Below are positions 1 through 8,039 of a DNA stretch of 17,175 nt, piece after piece. Both the position numbers and the translations under genes were made by a program. The notes below the pieces were generated by a model. The model was not told where the DNA came from. It was given only the letters and a program-made list of their open reading frames with translations, and ran no database searches. The stretch's first letter is position 1, and the number at the start of each line of letters is the position of its first letter. This stretch comes from Dysgonamonadaceae bacterium (GTDB lineage Bacteria > Bacteroidota > Bacteroidia > Bacteroidales > Azobacteroidaceae): assembly GCA_031258895.1 (NCBI GenBank), contig JAIRMF010000058.1:1-17175 (forward strand), written 5' to 3'.

Positions 1-428
1 GCAGACCGGCAACAAAACCGGTCATACTACTAGTCGGTTCCCTCAAACAAGCAGAAAATTTCGTAGAACATATACCAAATACCGCAAAACAAATAATAAA
101 AACGGCAAAACGCCCAATAACCATCGTATACCCCAAAGCAAAAAACATCCCACAAGTCGCAAAAGCCCACAACGGAAGCATCGCAATCCGAATACCAAAA
201 AACCGCTTCCTCAAATCCCTCCTCAAAATGCTCGGACAACCCATAATCTCAACCTCCGCCAACATAAGCGGCCACAAACCCCCAACAAATTTCCAAGAAA
301 TAACCGCAGAAATGCTCAAACACGCCGACCACATCGTCAACCTCAAAAGAAATTCCCGCAAACAAAACAAACCGTCCGCCATCCTGGAAATAAATGCAAA
401 CGGACAAATAAAAATAATACGAAAATGA
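1..428 (+). CDS. tsaC: Threonylcarbamoyl-AMP synthase (YrdC/TsaC type), C-terminal part
   Basis: The gene is cut by the left edge; the frame is open from base 3 to the TGA at 426-428. YrdC-fold proteins make threonylcarbamoyl-AMP from threonine, bicarbonate and ATP, the first step of t6A synthesis at position 37 of ANN-decoding tRNAs. Visible family features are RPxTKPVILLVGS near the start of the fragment, a KRPITIVYPKAKNIP segment, a SIAIRIPKN strand, and the diagnostic QPIISTSANISG motif encoded near 237-272. The protein ends soon after PSAILEI, so no Sua5 C-terminal domain follows; this is the short TsaC form. Its stop overlaps the next ATG (ATGA at 425-428), suggesting translational coupling to the sugar transferase. 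tsaB, another t6A gene, lies about 9 kb away at 9740. The family call is firm; the N-terminus is not visible. Confidence 0.9.
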   Translation, partial: RPATKPVILLVGSLKQAENFVEHIPNTAKQIIKTAKRPITIVYPKAKNIPQVAKAHNGSIAIRIPKNRFLKSLLKMLGQPIISTSANISGHKPPTNFQEITAEMLKHADHIVNLKRNSRKQNKPSAILEINANGQIKIIRK

Positions 429-1840
429 GTCCCAAAAATCGCCAAACAACCGCCTACCTTGCGTCCGACTTCATCGCAGCCCACCTCGCATGGCTCACGT
501 TCAATGTCGCAAGATACTCCCTCAACGCCGCAAACGAATTCGATACCCTCACAGGTTTCATGTCTTTCCACGAAGTCGTCCTGGGGCAGCTCACAATCCC
601 CTTCGGCTGGCTCACGCTCCACTACTATTCAGGCTACTACAACAGGCCCGCCCCCAAATCCCGCCTGCATGAGCTAACACAAACCACAATCACCTGCGCC
701 CTCGGTTCAATTGCGATATTCTTCGTCGTGCTTCTCGATAACCTCCCCGAGTCCTTCCAAATATACTACGAACAGGCCGGATTCCTCTTCCTGCTCTCGT
801 TCACATTCACCTACATCCCAAGAACAAGCATCACAAATCACTACACAAACAAATTCCGCAAGCGCCAATATACAAGGTCTGCCCTCATAATCGGTACAGG
901 TGCAAAAGCGCAGGAAATATATAAAACCCTCCAAAACTCGACTGACCCAATAGCCTACAAAATTCAGGGTTTTATCCGTGCGGGTGCGGAAACAAGCATC
1001 GTGTCCGACGAAACCATCGCCGGAAATGTCCAAGAACTCGATAAAATTGTCCAAACCCTCAAAACAGATGAACTGATAATCGCCACAGACGCCAACCCAA
1101 ATCAACTGAGTCGCCTAATATACCCCCTGTTTCGCTACGGCATCCCCATAAATATCCCAATGACCGAAACAAATGCCCAGACAATCTCCGGACATAGAAA
1201 AATCCGAAACATAGTCGGACTCCCACTCATCGACATTACCGAAACAAACTGCTCGGATGCGGAAACAAACATCAAACTTACCCTCGACAAAGTCGCGTCC
1301 GCCCTCATCATCATAATGCTTGCCCCACTCTACGCCTGGCTTGCCCTCAAAATCCGCAAAGATTCGAAAGGGCCCGTCCTGATTCGCCAAGAACGTATCG
1401 GATATAAAGGAAAACCATTCCAAATTGTTAAGTTCAGAACAATGCGCGAAAACGCAGAACAAAACGGCCCAACACTCTCCTCCGAAAATGACGAAAGAAT
1501 AACAAGGTTTGGAAAAATAATGCGAAAATATCGGCTCGACGAACTCCCGCAGTTCTGGAACGTCATCAAAGGTGAGATGTCAATCGTCGGACCCCGCCCC
1601 GAAAGAAACTTCTACATCCAACAAATCGTCAAAAAAGCACCACAATATTACATGCTTCACAATGTCAGACCGGGAATTACATCGCTCGGAATGGTGAAGT
1701 TCGGGTACGCCAGAAACGTTGAGGAAATGATAGAAAGAATGAAGTACGACGTCATCTACTATGAGAATATGTCGCTTATGATGGATGCGAAAATCCTCAT
1801 ATATTCGATAAAAACTATCTACACCGGGAAAGGCGTGTGA
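425..1840 (+). CDS. Polyprenyl-phosphate sugar-1-phosphate transferase (WbaP/WcaJ family)
   Basis: A 471-residue inner-membrane enzyme that transfers a sugar 1-phosphate from a nucleotide sugar to undecaprenyl phosphate, the first step of an O-antigen, capsule or exopolysaccharide repeat unit. The N-terminal third has several hydrophobic segments (about residues 11-30, 50-68, 88-105, 118-131). A Rossmann-like CoA-binding-type domain follows, with a GTGAKAQE glycine motif at 157-164. After a membrane segment at about 289-308 comes the catalytic bacterial sugar transferase domain: KFRTM at 336-340, the Asp-Glu pair of LDELPQ at 371-376, GEMSIVGPRPE at 383-393 and VRPGITS at 414-420. The length fits the large polytopic family members. 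The ATG overlaps the tsaC stop. The sugar specificity (Glc, Gal, GlcNAc or other) cannot be read from sequence. No other glycan genes are in the window, so this is an isolated initiating transferase. Confidence 0.92.
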   Translation: MSPKNRQTTAYLASDFIAAHLAWLTFNVARYSLNAANEFDTLTGFMSFHEVVLGQLTIPFGWLTLHYYSGYYNRPAPKSRLHELTQTTITCALGSIAIFFVVLLDNLPESFQIYYEQAGFLFLLSFTFTYIPRTSITNHYTNKFRKRQYTRSALIIGTGAKAQEIYKTLQNSTDPIAYKIQGFIRAGAETSIVSDETIAGNVQELDKIVQTLKTDELIIATDANPNQLSRLIYPLFRYGIPINIPMTETNAQTISGHRKIRNIVGLPLIDITETNCSDAETNIKLTLDKVASALIIIMLAPLYAWLALKIRKDSKGPVLIRQERIGYKGKPFQIVKFRTMRENAEQNGPTLSSENDERITRFGKIMRKYRLDELPQFWNVIKGEMSIVGPRPERNFYIQQIVKKAPQYYMLHNVRPGITSLGMVKFGYARNVEEMIERMKYDVIYYENMSLMMDAKILIYSIKTIYTGKGV

Positions 1841-1925
1841 AGAATTCAACGCCCAAAAAACCAAAAAGAAAAGAAATTATAAATGCGTCAGGTGCGGATA
1901 ATCAGAAATGAGGAAACAACACAAA

Positions 1926-4900
1926 TCATTCGGCCCTCCTCACCAACGGAGGCTTCCTCAAATTATCCACACGGTCGCTGCGAACCTGCAAATCCTCAAA
2001 CAAAATCCCGCCAGGAACAATTACAGACAACTTGTCCCCATTGAAACCGTTAAAAATAACCTCGCTGTCAGATACCGCAATGATCTTCTTGAAAACCCGA
2101 ATGTCAAAATCATTGATGACAGCAGAACGAATACGCTCCTCCTTGCCATCGCTAATGCCGACACGATAAAGCTCACGCGGATGACCACCCCCGCCCTGTG
2201 TGTTCCTGACAATATAAGCGTAATCGTAACCCTCCTCGCGAGCAGAACGGAAAAGCTCACGCCGCAACTCCTCCTCCGACCGCGTACGGGTATCCGACAT
2301 CCTTATAACACCACTCGACGCAGAACCACTACCACCCCCGACAAATAATGCATGACCGTTTGAATGTGGTACCTTCTCGGTCGGTACGCGACCGTTAAGC
2401 AAAGTCTTCAAAATCCCATCCTCAACCAAGGTCAGTTTGGCGGGGGGAACAACAGCCTGAGCATCAATCGGCGTATAACCAAACAACCGAGTCCCATTAT
2501 ACTCCGGAGTCCCCGTCAAATCCTCGATAGTAATCTCCTTAGCAGTGATACGCTTGCCAATCATCTCCTCCAAACTGTTACCACCGTACGAATAACCCGA
2601 TGCGGAAAACGGCCTGCGAGTGGCAACAAGAGAACCGGCAAAGTTAGAGTAAAAAGCAGTGGCAACAGCACGTCCCTCAAATAAAACAGGACCCGTATAA
2701 GTCTCATCAATCTTCGGAGCACGAGACTCCTCAAGAAGCCTCTCCGCAAAGTCACGACATCTCTCCTTCATAACACCGATCTCAGGCAATTCGGAAATAC
2801 TGCCGAAAGTAAAATCAAAATGCTCGCTGAAATCTTCGCCTTCATCCGTCTGAGTACGAGCCGAAACAAAAACCGTTACAGAAAAATAAGGCATCCGGTA
2901 TGACGACTTTTCAGTATTGTAATAGTAAAGCAAGCCCTGAGAAACAAAAAGACTTACCTTCGAATCAAGTATGTCCTTATAACCGGTAAATGCGGAAGAA
3001 ACCTCCGTCGTGTACCTCTCAAGAGTACCCCTGTCGAATTTATTATCACCCGTCACAGGAATGTTATTCATCACAACAGTCGGAGTACGGTCCCAATCAG
3101 GCAGATCAAGATCCTTGGCGGGAATATTGAGTTGCTCAATAGCTGACAACTTCTGCTCATAAGTCTCCGCAGCATTCTTATATATCGCGTCAAGATCGCG
3201 CCAGATAGTATAACGGATTCCGAGTTCATCACTGTCTAAACAGGGACTCCCGTCAAAACCAAAATTTCCGCCCGTACTACCCTCGAAATTTTCGTCGGTG
3301 CATTTGTAGTCGCCAATCAGCAAGCGAGATCCACCGTTTCGATACATGTTTTCGTTCGAAGAGAGCAAACTGCCGTCAGTAGCCGTTATATTGAGTATCT
3401 TTATGTCACCAAGCGTATACGAAATAAAAAATGGAGAGGCCAGGCCAGGCATTTTCAATCCTGCAAGACCGCGCTCAACTTCACGCCTGATAGATTCGTG
3501 CAAAAGATCTTGAGGATCGTCCGCCGTAACTTCCCGTCTGTCAGGCTTGGCAAGCACAGGTGGCTGATTCTGGTTCTTTGCACGCTTCTGAGTCTCTATC
3601 CGACGAACAAGCATTGCAGGAGAAACAGCAGAGACAGGAACCCCTCCGGATTCAGCTCCACAAGTACCGTTGAAAACCGCCGACTCATCGCCGCAAGCTA
3701 TAATCTGGGAAAACATCGCAAGCGGCGTGCCTACCAAATCAACCCCGCGAACAAGCTCGTCAGGACGACCGTCGGCATAAACCCTATAAACGACCAAAGG
3801 CGTAACATTAAACGAATTCGGCGAATAACGGCTCGTAGTTGTAAAACCTCCGGAAACCTCCTTGAAATAATATGCGTATTGCTTGCCCTGAGCCTTTATC
3901 TCCTTTCGAAAACGTTTCAACAATTCTTCCCATGAAAGCTTTCGACTGCTTTCAACAAACAAATTCGACTGCCTCGAAATAGGTATAGCCCCGATCTGTG
4001 CCCGTCCATGCCCATTTGAATGAAGAAAACCTTCAATCGGAGTGCGAGCCATAAGAAAATTTTTTAAAACCCCATTCTTCACCACCTCTACGCGGCAACC
4101 ACGTATCCCTTCATCGTCAAAACAATAGTACCCGTTGAGAGGCGTTTTACCGTAATAACGCATCGTAGGATCAAAAGTCACGGAAAGATGTTTAGGTAAT
4201 ACATCTTCATCTATTTTTTTCTTGAAAGTCTGAGCATCGTTTTCTGTTTTTAGACGGGAACCCTCTATTCTGTGCCCGAAAATCTCGTGAAAAAACACCC
4301 CCGCCGCTTCTGCAGAAAGGATAGCAGGACCGGTAAACGCGTCCACAATAGGCGCTTTCCTGAGATCGGACAAAGTTTTGATTATCTCCCTCGCCTGTGC
4401 AATGACCTCGTCGTCGTCGGGAAGTTCCGAGGGAGAAAAGGCCTGCCATGTCTTGTACAAGGGTAAAAACATCCCATCATCAGCAAGAACTTCAGCTGTC
4501 AATGCAAGTTGTAAATAAACCGAATTTTGAGCAATCTCCCTACCTTCAGTATCGACAATAATCTTACGGGTAAGCAATGCGTTAAATTCGGCCGAACCAT
4601 CAATTATATCCTTGCTTTCATCAAACACCGCAGAATAATGACGAACCTTTTCTTCCCATTCCAGAGCATTGATTCCGAGAGATTCCCAAATTATCGGCGC
4701 CTCGTAATATTGTTCCGTAGCCTCAACGGAAAAATCAGGCGATTTATCCTCCTGCTCAACCTTGACGGCAATGTTCGCTTTCACTTGTTCATAAATCCGT
4801 ATATTATTTTTGTACAGGCGGTCCAACTGCTGCCAAACGGCATTCCGCAATACTCGCGGATTATTGTCGACAGGCACGTATTCTCCCTCCATCTGTACAT

Positions 4901-5219
4901 TACTATATCCGCCTTCGCCGTAGCGGATCTCATGACTGTTGTCAATCGCATGGTCGCCAACACGAAGACACGAAGAAAGTATATGGAGCGGTGAGTTAAG
5001 GTTGGGTTTAACTTGTAAGCGCCCTAACTTGCCAACACAAGTCACACTCCGGATTTCATCCAAACGAAGGAAAACATAATAAGCAGGAATCGGCTGCTCC
5101 TTCAATACCGAAAAATTCCTGTCCAGTTCGGACTTCAAAATGCTAAAAACCGTATCTTGGCCTTTTAGGGAAATACATGCGGTTATGCAGAAAAACAGTA
5201 TGAAAAAATGTCTGTTCAT
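1926..5219 (-). CDS. Exported tandem TldD/PmbA-like protein; N-half metallopeptidase-like, C-half degenerate
   Basis: A 1097-residue protein with two homologous TldD/PmbA halves (about residues 25-545 and 570-1097). TldD/TldE proteins are metallopeptidases that process or degrade small peptides; the metal site is HExxxH plus a downstream Cys. In the first half HEIFGH lies at residues 311-316 and Cys520 in VFNGTCGAESGG. In the second half the aligned stretch FYSNFAG (856-862) has Tyr, Ser and Gly in place of His, Glu and His, and Cys520 aligns with Asn1060 (IFNGFNG). Other paired segments are LDRLYKN/LDAIYKN (132/676), HSNGHGRA/HSNGHALF (400/952) and VEVVKNGVLKNFL/LTLVEDGILKTLL. The N-terminus is a signal peptide; cleavage after KG (residue 20) or lipidation at Cys15 (ITAC) are both possible. 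The gene is divergent from recA. E. coli TldD/TldE are separate cytoplasmic proteins, so fusion and export are both notable. The substrate is unknown. Confidence 0.88.
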   Translation of the reverse strand: MNRHFFILFFCITACISLKGQDTVFSILKSELDRNFSVLKEQPIPAYYVFLRLDEIRSVTCVGKLGRLQVKPNLNSPLHILSSCLRVGDHAIDNSHEIRYGEGGYSNVQMEGEYVPVDNNPRVLRNAVWQQLDRLYKNNIRIYEQVKANIAVKVEQEDKSPDFSVEATEQYYEAPIIWESLGINALEWEEKVRHYSAVFDESKDIIDGSAEFNALLTRKIIVDTEGREIAQNSVYLQLALTAEVLADDGMFLPLYKTWQAFSPSELPDDDEVIAQAREIIKTLSDLRKAPIVDAFTGPAILSAEAAGVFFHEIFGHRIEGSRLKTENDAQTFKKKIDEDVLPKHLSVTFDPTMRYYGKTPLNGYYCFDDEGIRGCRVEVVKNGVLKNFLMARTPIEGFLHSNGHGRAQIGAIPISRQSNLFVESSRKLSWEELLKRFRKEIKAQGKQYAYYFKEVSGGFTTTSRYSPNSFNVTPLVVYRVYADGRPDELVRGVDLVGTPLAMFSQIIACGDESAVFNGTCGAESGGVPVSAVSPAMLVRRIETQKRAKNQNQPPVLAKPDRREVTADDPQDLLHESIRREVERGLAGLKMPGLASPFFISYTLGDIKILNITATDGSLLSSNENMYRNGGSRLLIGDYKCTDENFEGSTGGNFGFDGSPCLDSDELGIRYTIWRDLDAIYKNAAETYEQKLSAIEQLNIPAKDLDLPDWDRTPTVVMNNIPVTGDNKFDRGTLERYTTEVSSAFTGYKDILDSKVSLFVSQGLLYYYNTEKSSYRMPYFSVTVFVSARTQTDEGEDFSEHFDFTFGSISELPEIGVMKERCRDFAERLLEESRAPKIDETYTGPVLFEGRAVATAFYSNFAGSLVATRRPFSASGYSYGGNSLEEMIGKRITAKEITIEDLTGTPEYNGTRLFGYTPIDAQAVVPPAKLTLVEDGILKTLLNGRVPTEKVPHSNGHALFVGGGSGSASSGVIRMSDTRTRSEEELRRELFRSAREEGYDYAYIVRNTQGGGGHPRELYRVGISDGKEERIRSAVINDFDIRVFKKIIAVSDSEVIFNGFNGDKLSVIVPGGILFEDLQVRSDRVDNLRKPPLVRRAE

Positions 5220-5256
5220 TTACTTTTATTTTATTGCATTCGAGTTTAAAGGAGGG

Positions 5257-5286
5257 CAAAGTTAGTAAAAAAACCGGTCATCCAAA
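5257..5286 (-). promoter_or_regulatory. Bacteroidota-type promoter for the TldD-like gene
   Basis: On the minus strand TAACTTTG (5257-5264) matches the Bacteroidota -7 consensus TAnnTTTG. A TTTG -33 element sits at 5283-5286, 18 nt upstream. Transcription would start near 5250, about 30 nt before the ATG at 5219. This is a consensus match only. Confidence 0.5.
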
Positions 5287-5295
5287 AAAAAACAT

Positions 5296-5303
5296 TACAT
5301 TTG
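5296..5303 (+). promoter_or_regulatory. -7 box of the recA promoter
   Basis: TACATTTG matches the Bacteroidota -7 consensus TAnnTTTG and lies 40 nt upstream of the recA ATG. A clear TTTG at -33 was not found; that region is an A-run shared with the divergent promoter. No palindromic LexA-type operator was recognised in this spacer. Confidence 0.5.
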
Positions 5304-5342
5304 CAGAAAATTTACATCTAACAAAATAACAATCCAATTTTT

Positions 5343-6362
5343 ATGGACAATAAAACAAAACTCGCCGAATCAGGCAATTCAGAAAAGATCAAAGCATTGC
5401 AGGCAACAATGGACAACATTGAAAAAAACCATGGTAAAGGTTCAATCATGAGACTTGGTAGCAGTATTATCGAAGAAATTGCAGTCATTCCCACCGGATC
5501 CGTCGCCTTAAACGCCGCACTCGGCGTGGGCGGCTACCCAAGAGGAAGAGTTATCGAAATTTACGGTCCGGAATCTTCCGGTAAAACTACCCTGGCTATT
5601 CATGCAATAGCAGAAGCCCAGCGCGCGGGCGGCATAGCGGCATTTATAGACGCCGAGCACGCCTTGGATCGTTTTTATGCGGAAAAACTCGGAGTCGACG
5701 TTGAAAATCTTCTGATTTCGCAGCCAGACTCAGGCGAACAAGCACTGGAAATTACTGAACAACTGATTCGTTCATCAGCAATAGACATCATTGTAATAGA
5801 CTCTGTAGCCGCACTTACCCCAAAAGCCGAACTCGAAGGCGAAATGGGTGAACCGAAAATGGGTTTGCAAGCCCGTCTCATGTCGCAAGCCCTGCGCAAA
5901 CTGACGGCGGCAATCAACAAAACAAACACCACATGTATATTCATCAACCAGTTGCGCGAAAAAATAGGCGTCATATTCGGCAATCCGGAAACCACAACCG
6001 GCGGTAATGCCCTGAAATTTTATTCCTCAGTGCGACTCGACATTCGCAAGCTAACGGCAATAAAGGACGGCGACGCAATAAAAGGCAACCAGACACGAGT
6101 GAAAGTAATTAAGAACAAAGTGGCCCCCCCGTTCCGCAAAGCAGAATTTGACATAATGTTCGGCGAAGGCATTTCCCGTACCGGCGAGCTGATCGACCTT
6201 GGATCAGAGCTCGGAATAATTAAAAAAAGCGGTAGCTGGTACAGTTACAACGATACCAAAATAGCACAAGGACGCGAAGCCGCTAAAGACTGTTTGCGCG
6301 ACAATCCTGAACTCGCTTCCGAAATCGAAGTAAAAATTGCGGAAGAATTAAAAAAGAAATAA
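5343..6362 (+). CDS. recA: Recombinase RecA
   Basis: A 339-residue RecA: an ATP-dependent strand-exchange filament protein for homologous recombination and repair, and the co-protease of the SOS response where LexA exists. Visible features are the Walker A motif GPESSGKT at 75-82, the catalytic Glu in FIDAEHALD at 101-109, Walker B IIVIDS ending at Asp153-Ser154, the L1 region EGEMGEPKMGLQARLMSQ at 165-182, and the L2 region with NQLREKIGV and FGNPETTTGGNALKFY at 202-227. The C-terminal domain ends in a Lys/Glu-rich tail. The HALDRFYA sequence is the Bacteroidota form of HALDPxYA. The length is normal and no intein is present. The ATG at 5343 fits the upstream -7 box. It is divergent from the TldD-like gene and no partner gene follows it directly. 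Confidence 0.98.
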   Translation: MDNKTKLAESGNSEKIKALQATMDNIEKNHGKGSIMRLGSSIIEEIAVIPTGSVALNAALGVGGYPRGRVIEIYGPESSGKTTLAIHAIAEAQRAGGIAAFIDAEHALDRFYAEKLGVDVENLLISQPDSGEQALEITEQLIRSSAIDIIVIDSVAALTPKAELEGEMGEPKMGLQARLMSQALRKLTAAINKTNTTCIFINQLREKIGVIFGNPETTTGGNALKFYSSVRLDIRKLTAIKDGDAIKGNQTRVKVIKNKVAPPFRKAEFDIMFGEGISRTGELIDLGSELGIIKKSGSWYSYNDTKIAQGREAAKDCLRDNPELASEIEVKIAEELKKK

Positions 6363-6404
6363 ATTCGCCGCCAAGATACTGCCATATAAACCGGCGTTAA
6401 TTTA
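6360..6404 (+). terminator. Stem-loop after recA, possible terminator
   Basis: TAAATTCGCCG at 6360-6370 pairs with CGGCG..AATTTA at 6392-6404, leaving a 2-nt TT bulge and a loop of about 21 nt. The stem includes the recA stop codon. No T-run follows, so it is at best a weak or factor-assisted terminator. Confidence 0.3.
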
Positions 6405-6528
6405 TGACATCGTCTGGCATGGATGGGAGGAAGTATTATGATGTCTCTATAAGGTCGTAAAGAAGGGAAACACGGAAAAAGGCTAGCACGGTGATTATTG
6501 CATAATTGTCCTCTTTAAACAATGTGAA
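6405..6528. other. Intergenic stretch between recA and the PAP2 gene
   Basis: No open reading frame with a sensible start and no recognisable RNA were found. No TAnnTTTG box was found close to the PAP2 start. The frame of the PAP2 gene is open back to a TAG at 6484-6486 but contains no ATG or GTG there. Confidence 0.4.
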
Positions 6529-7275
6529 TTGAAACATCAAAGAAATTGCTGGTTAGTTGTCTTTCTTGTCTTTAATACGCTACTTAAAGCACAAGAAAAT
6601 GACAGCATCAGGAGTCGGCAATTCAGTAAAAGTCTGGGAATAGTTGAAATGACAATTCCGGCAGCTATGATCGCATACGGTGTTATTGCGGCAGGAAGCG
6701 ATTGGCTAAATGGGGTGGATTGTTCATTCCGGCACGACGTGATTAATAATAAATCGGCTTGGTTTGATGATTTCATCCCGTTTGCGCCTGCTGTAGCTGC
6801 GTTTTCTATGGATTTGTGTGGAGTGGAGAGTGTCCACAGATTACCTGATATGTTTGTGATTTACTTATTAAGTAATGCTTTGGAGTCAGGGATTGTGTTT
6901 ACAATGAAAAATGTTACGTCAAGAGCACGGCCTGACGGTTCAAATTATGATTCTTTCCCGTCTGGTCATACGTCTACAGCGTTTTTAGCGGCAGAATTTC
7001 TGCATCAGGAATACGGATGCAAATCTGTCTGGATAAGCATATGTGGATATGGTACGGCTACGCTTACCGGCATTTCCCGGATTTATAACAATAGGCACTG
7101 GACAAGCGATGTGATTGCAGGTGCCGGAATCGGCATCATGTCTGCAAAACTTGTTTACTTGATTTATCCATGGCTGCGGGAAACATTCTGCCGTAAAGAT
7201 AAAGCACCCAAAACGCTTGTCTTTCCTGCCTACGCTAACGGTAATTTTAGCCTAAATATGTCGTACGGATTTTAA
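6529..7275 (+). CDS. Exported PAP2-superfamily phosphatase
   Basis: A 248-residue PAP2 (type 2 phosphatidic acid phosphatase) protein, an envelope enzyme that removes phosphate from lipid or isoprenoid substrates. All three signature motifs are present: Kx6RP (Lys127 to Arg134-Pro135), PSGH at 144-147, and SRx5H (Ser183-Arg184 to His190) followed by Asp194. Residues 1-22 form a signal peptide ending LLKAQ, typical of Bacteroidota, and further hydrophobic segments follow (about 42-56, 108-126, 165-182, 196-213). The only usable start seen is TTG at 6529; no in-frame ATG or GTG lies between the upstream TAG and it. Possible roles are lipid A 1- or 4'-phosphatase (LpxE/LpxF-like), undecaprenyl-diphosphate phosphatase, or a general phosphatase; sequence alone does not decide. 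It stands alone, convergent with rprY 20 bp downstream. Confidence 0.88.
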   Translation: MKHQRNCWLVVFLVFNTLLKAQENDSIRSRQFSKSLGIVEMTIPAAMIAYGVIAAGSDWLNGVDCSFRHDVINNKSAWFDDFIPFAPAVAAFSMDLCGVESVHRLPDMFVIYLLSNALESGIVFTMKNVTSRARPDGSNYDSFPSGHTSTAFLAAEFLHQEYGCKSVWISICGYGTATLTGISRIYNNRHWTSDVIAGAGIGIMSAKLVYLIYPWLRETFCRKDKAPKTLVFPAYANGNFSLNMSYGF

Positions 7276-7295
7276 TCTTTCTTTTTGTTGATATT

Positions 7296-8003
7296 TTACG
7301 CTATCTGTGGAGTCAAGAGTTTGTATCCCTTTCCGTGTACATTCAGGATTTCCACTCTTGGATCAGCGCTCAGTAGCTTCCGTAATTTGGTGATATAAAC
7401 GTCCATACTTCGTGCAGCAAACTGGTAAAATTCTTGGTGAGGTTTCCATATTGTGTTTACGGCAGACTCGCGGTCGAGGACTTCGTTCATGTTAATGCAG
7501 AGGTATGTTAGTAGGTCGTTTTCTTTAGTTGTTAATTTGACCGTCGAGTCATTAATGGACAACTCCTGTTTGTGTGTATCGAAATAGTAGTTCCCAATGA
7601 TGTAGTATGGTTGTGCTTTTTCTTTTCTTCCGTTGATCCGGCGCATGATTGCTTCAATACGGAGTATAAGTTCTTGCATGTTAAACGGTTTGGTGAGATA
7701 ATCGTCAGCTCCGGCTTTGAAGCCTTCGAGTATGTCAGTTTTCATATTCTTTGCTGTTAGGAAAATAATTGGTATTTCGCGATCAATGCTGCGAATGTCC
7801 CGTGCAAGTGAGAAACCGTCTTTCTTTGGCATCATCACGTCGAGGATGCAAAGGTCATACTTCTTTTTTGGAAAAGCTTTTTCTCCTGATTCACCATCGT
7901 TAAACAGGTCTACAATGAAATTTTTCGTCTGCAGATACTCGCTCAACAACATCCCCATGTTCTCATCGTCTTCACAAAAGAAGATCTTAATTTTTTCTTC
8001 CAT
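7296..8003 (-). CDS. rprY: OmpR-family response regulator RprY
   Basis: A 235-residue DNA-binding response regulator. The receiver domain (about 5-117) has the acidic triad residues Glu11-Asp12-Asp13, phosphoacceptor Asp55 in CILDVMMP, Thr83 and Lys105 in LTKPF. A winged-helix OmpR/PhoB effector follows (about 135-231), with RSMDVYITKLRKLL at 198-211 and a VHGKGYKL wing at 222-229. The sequence and pairing match RprY of Bacteroides fragilis and Porphyromonas gingivalis, where it is a stress-linked envelope/metabolic regulator. It is the second gene of a minus-strand operon, starting 36 nt after the rprX stop. The start ATG fits the usual MEEKIKIFFCEDD opening of the family. Confidence 0.93.
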   Translation of the reverse strand: MEEKIKIFFCEDDENMGMLLSEYLQTKNFIVDLFNDGESGEKAFPKKKYDLCILDVMMPKKDGFSLARDIRSIDREIPIIFLTAKNMKTDILEGFKAGADDYLTKPFNMQELILRIEAIMRRINGRKEKAQPYYIIGNYYFDTHKQELSINDSTVKLTTKENDLLTYLCINMNEVLDRESAVNTIWKPHQEFYQFAARSMDVYITKLRKLLSADPRVEILNVHGKGYKLLTPQIA

Positions 8004-8039
8004 AATTGTAATTTGTTTTTTTGTTTGAAAATTTTAATT

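Noticed and set aside
707..1462. Long open frames on the minus strand opposite the sugar transferase gene
   Set aside because: They are shadows of a clearly conserved gene; their translations are low-complexity and match no family.
1934..1953. Short CCTCC/GGAGG inverted repeat near the end of the TldD-like gene as a terminator
   Set aside because: The stem is only about 5 bp, lies inside the coding sequence and has no T-run on either strand.
1963..1971. A perfect DnaA-box sequence (TTATCCACA)
   Set aside because: It is a single copy inside the 3' coding end of the TldD-like gene, where it encodes part of VDN. No cluster of boxes or AT-rich unwinding region was seen.
5220..5342. LexA-type SOS operator upstream of recA
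   Set aside because: No convincing palindrome was found in the spacer; only two divergent promoter-like elements and A-runs.
1..6400. Apparent C-rich top strand on the left versus G-rich top strand on the right, as at a replication origin
   Set aside because: Sampling several lines showed the skew varies by gene: recA is near balance, trkA is C-rich again, and hemD/LOG are G-rich. No single switch point is supported.
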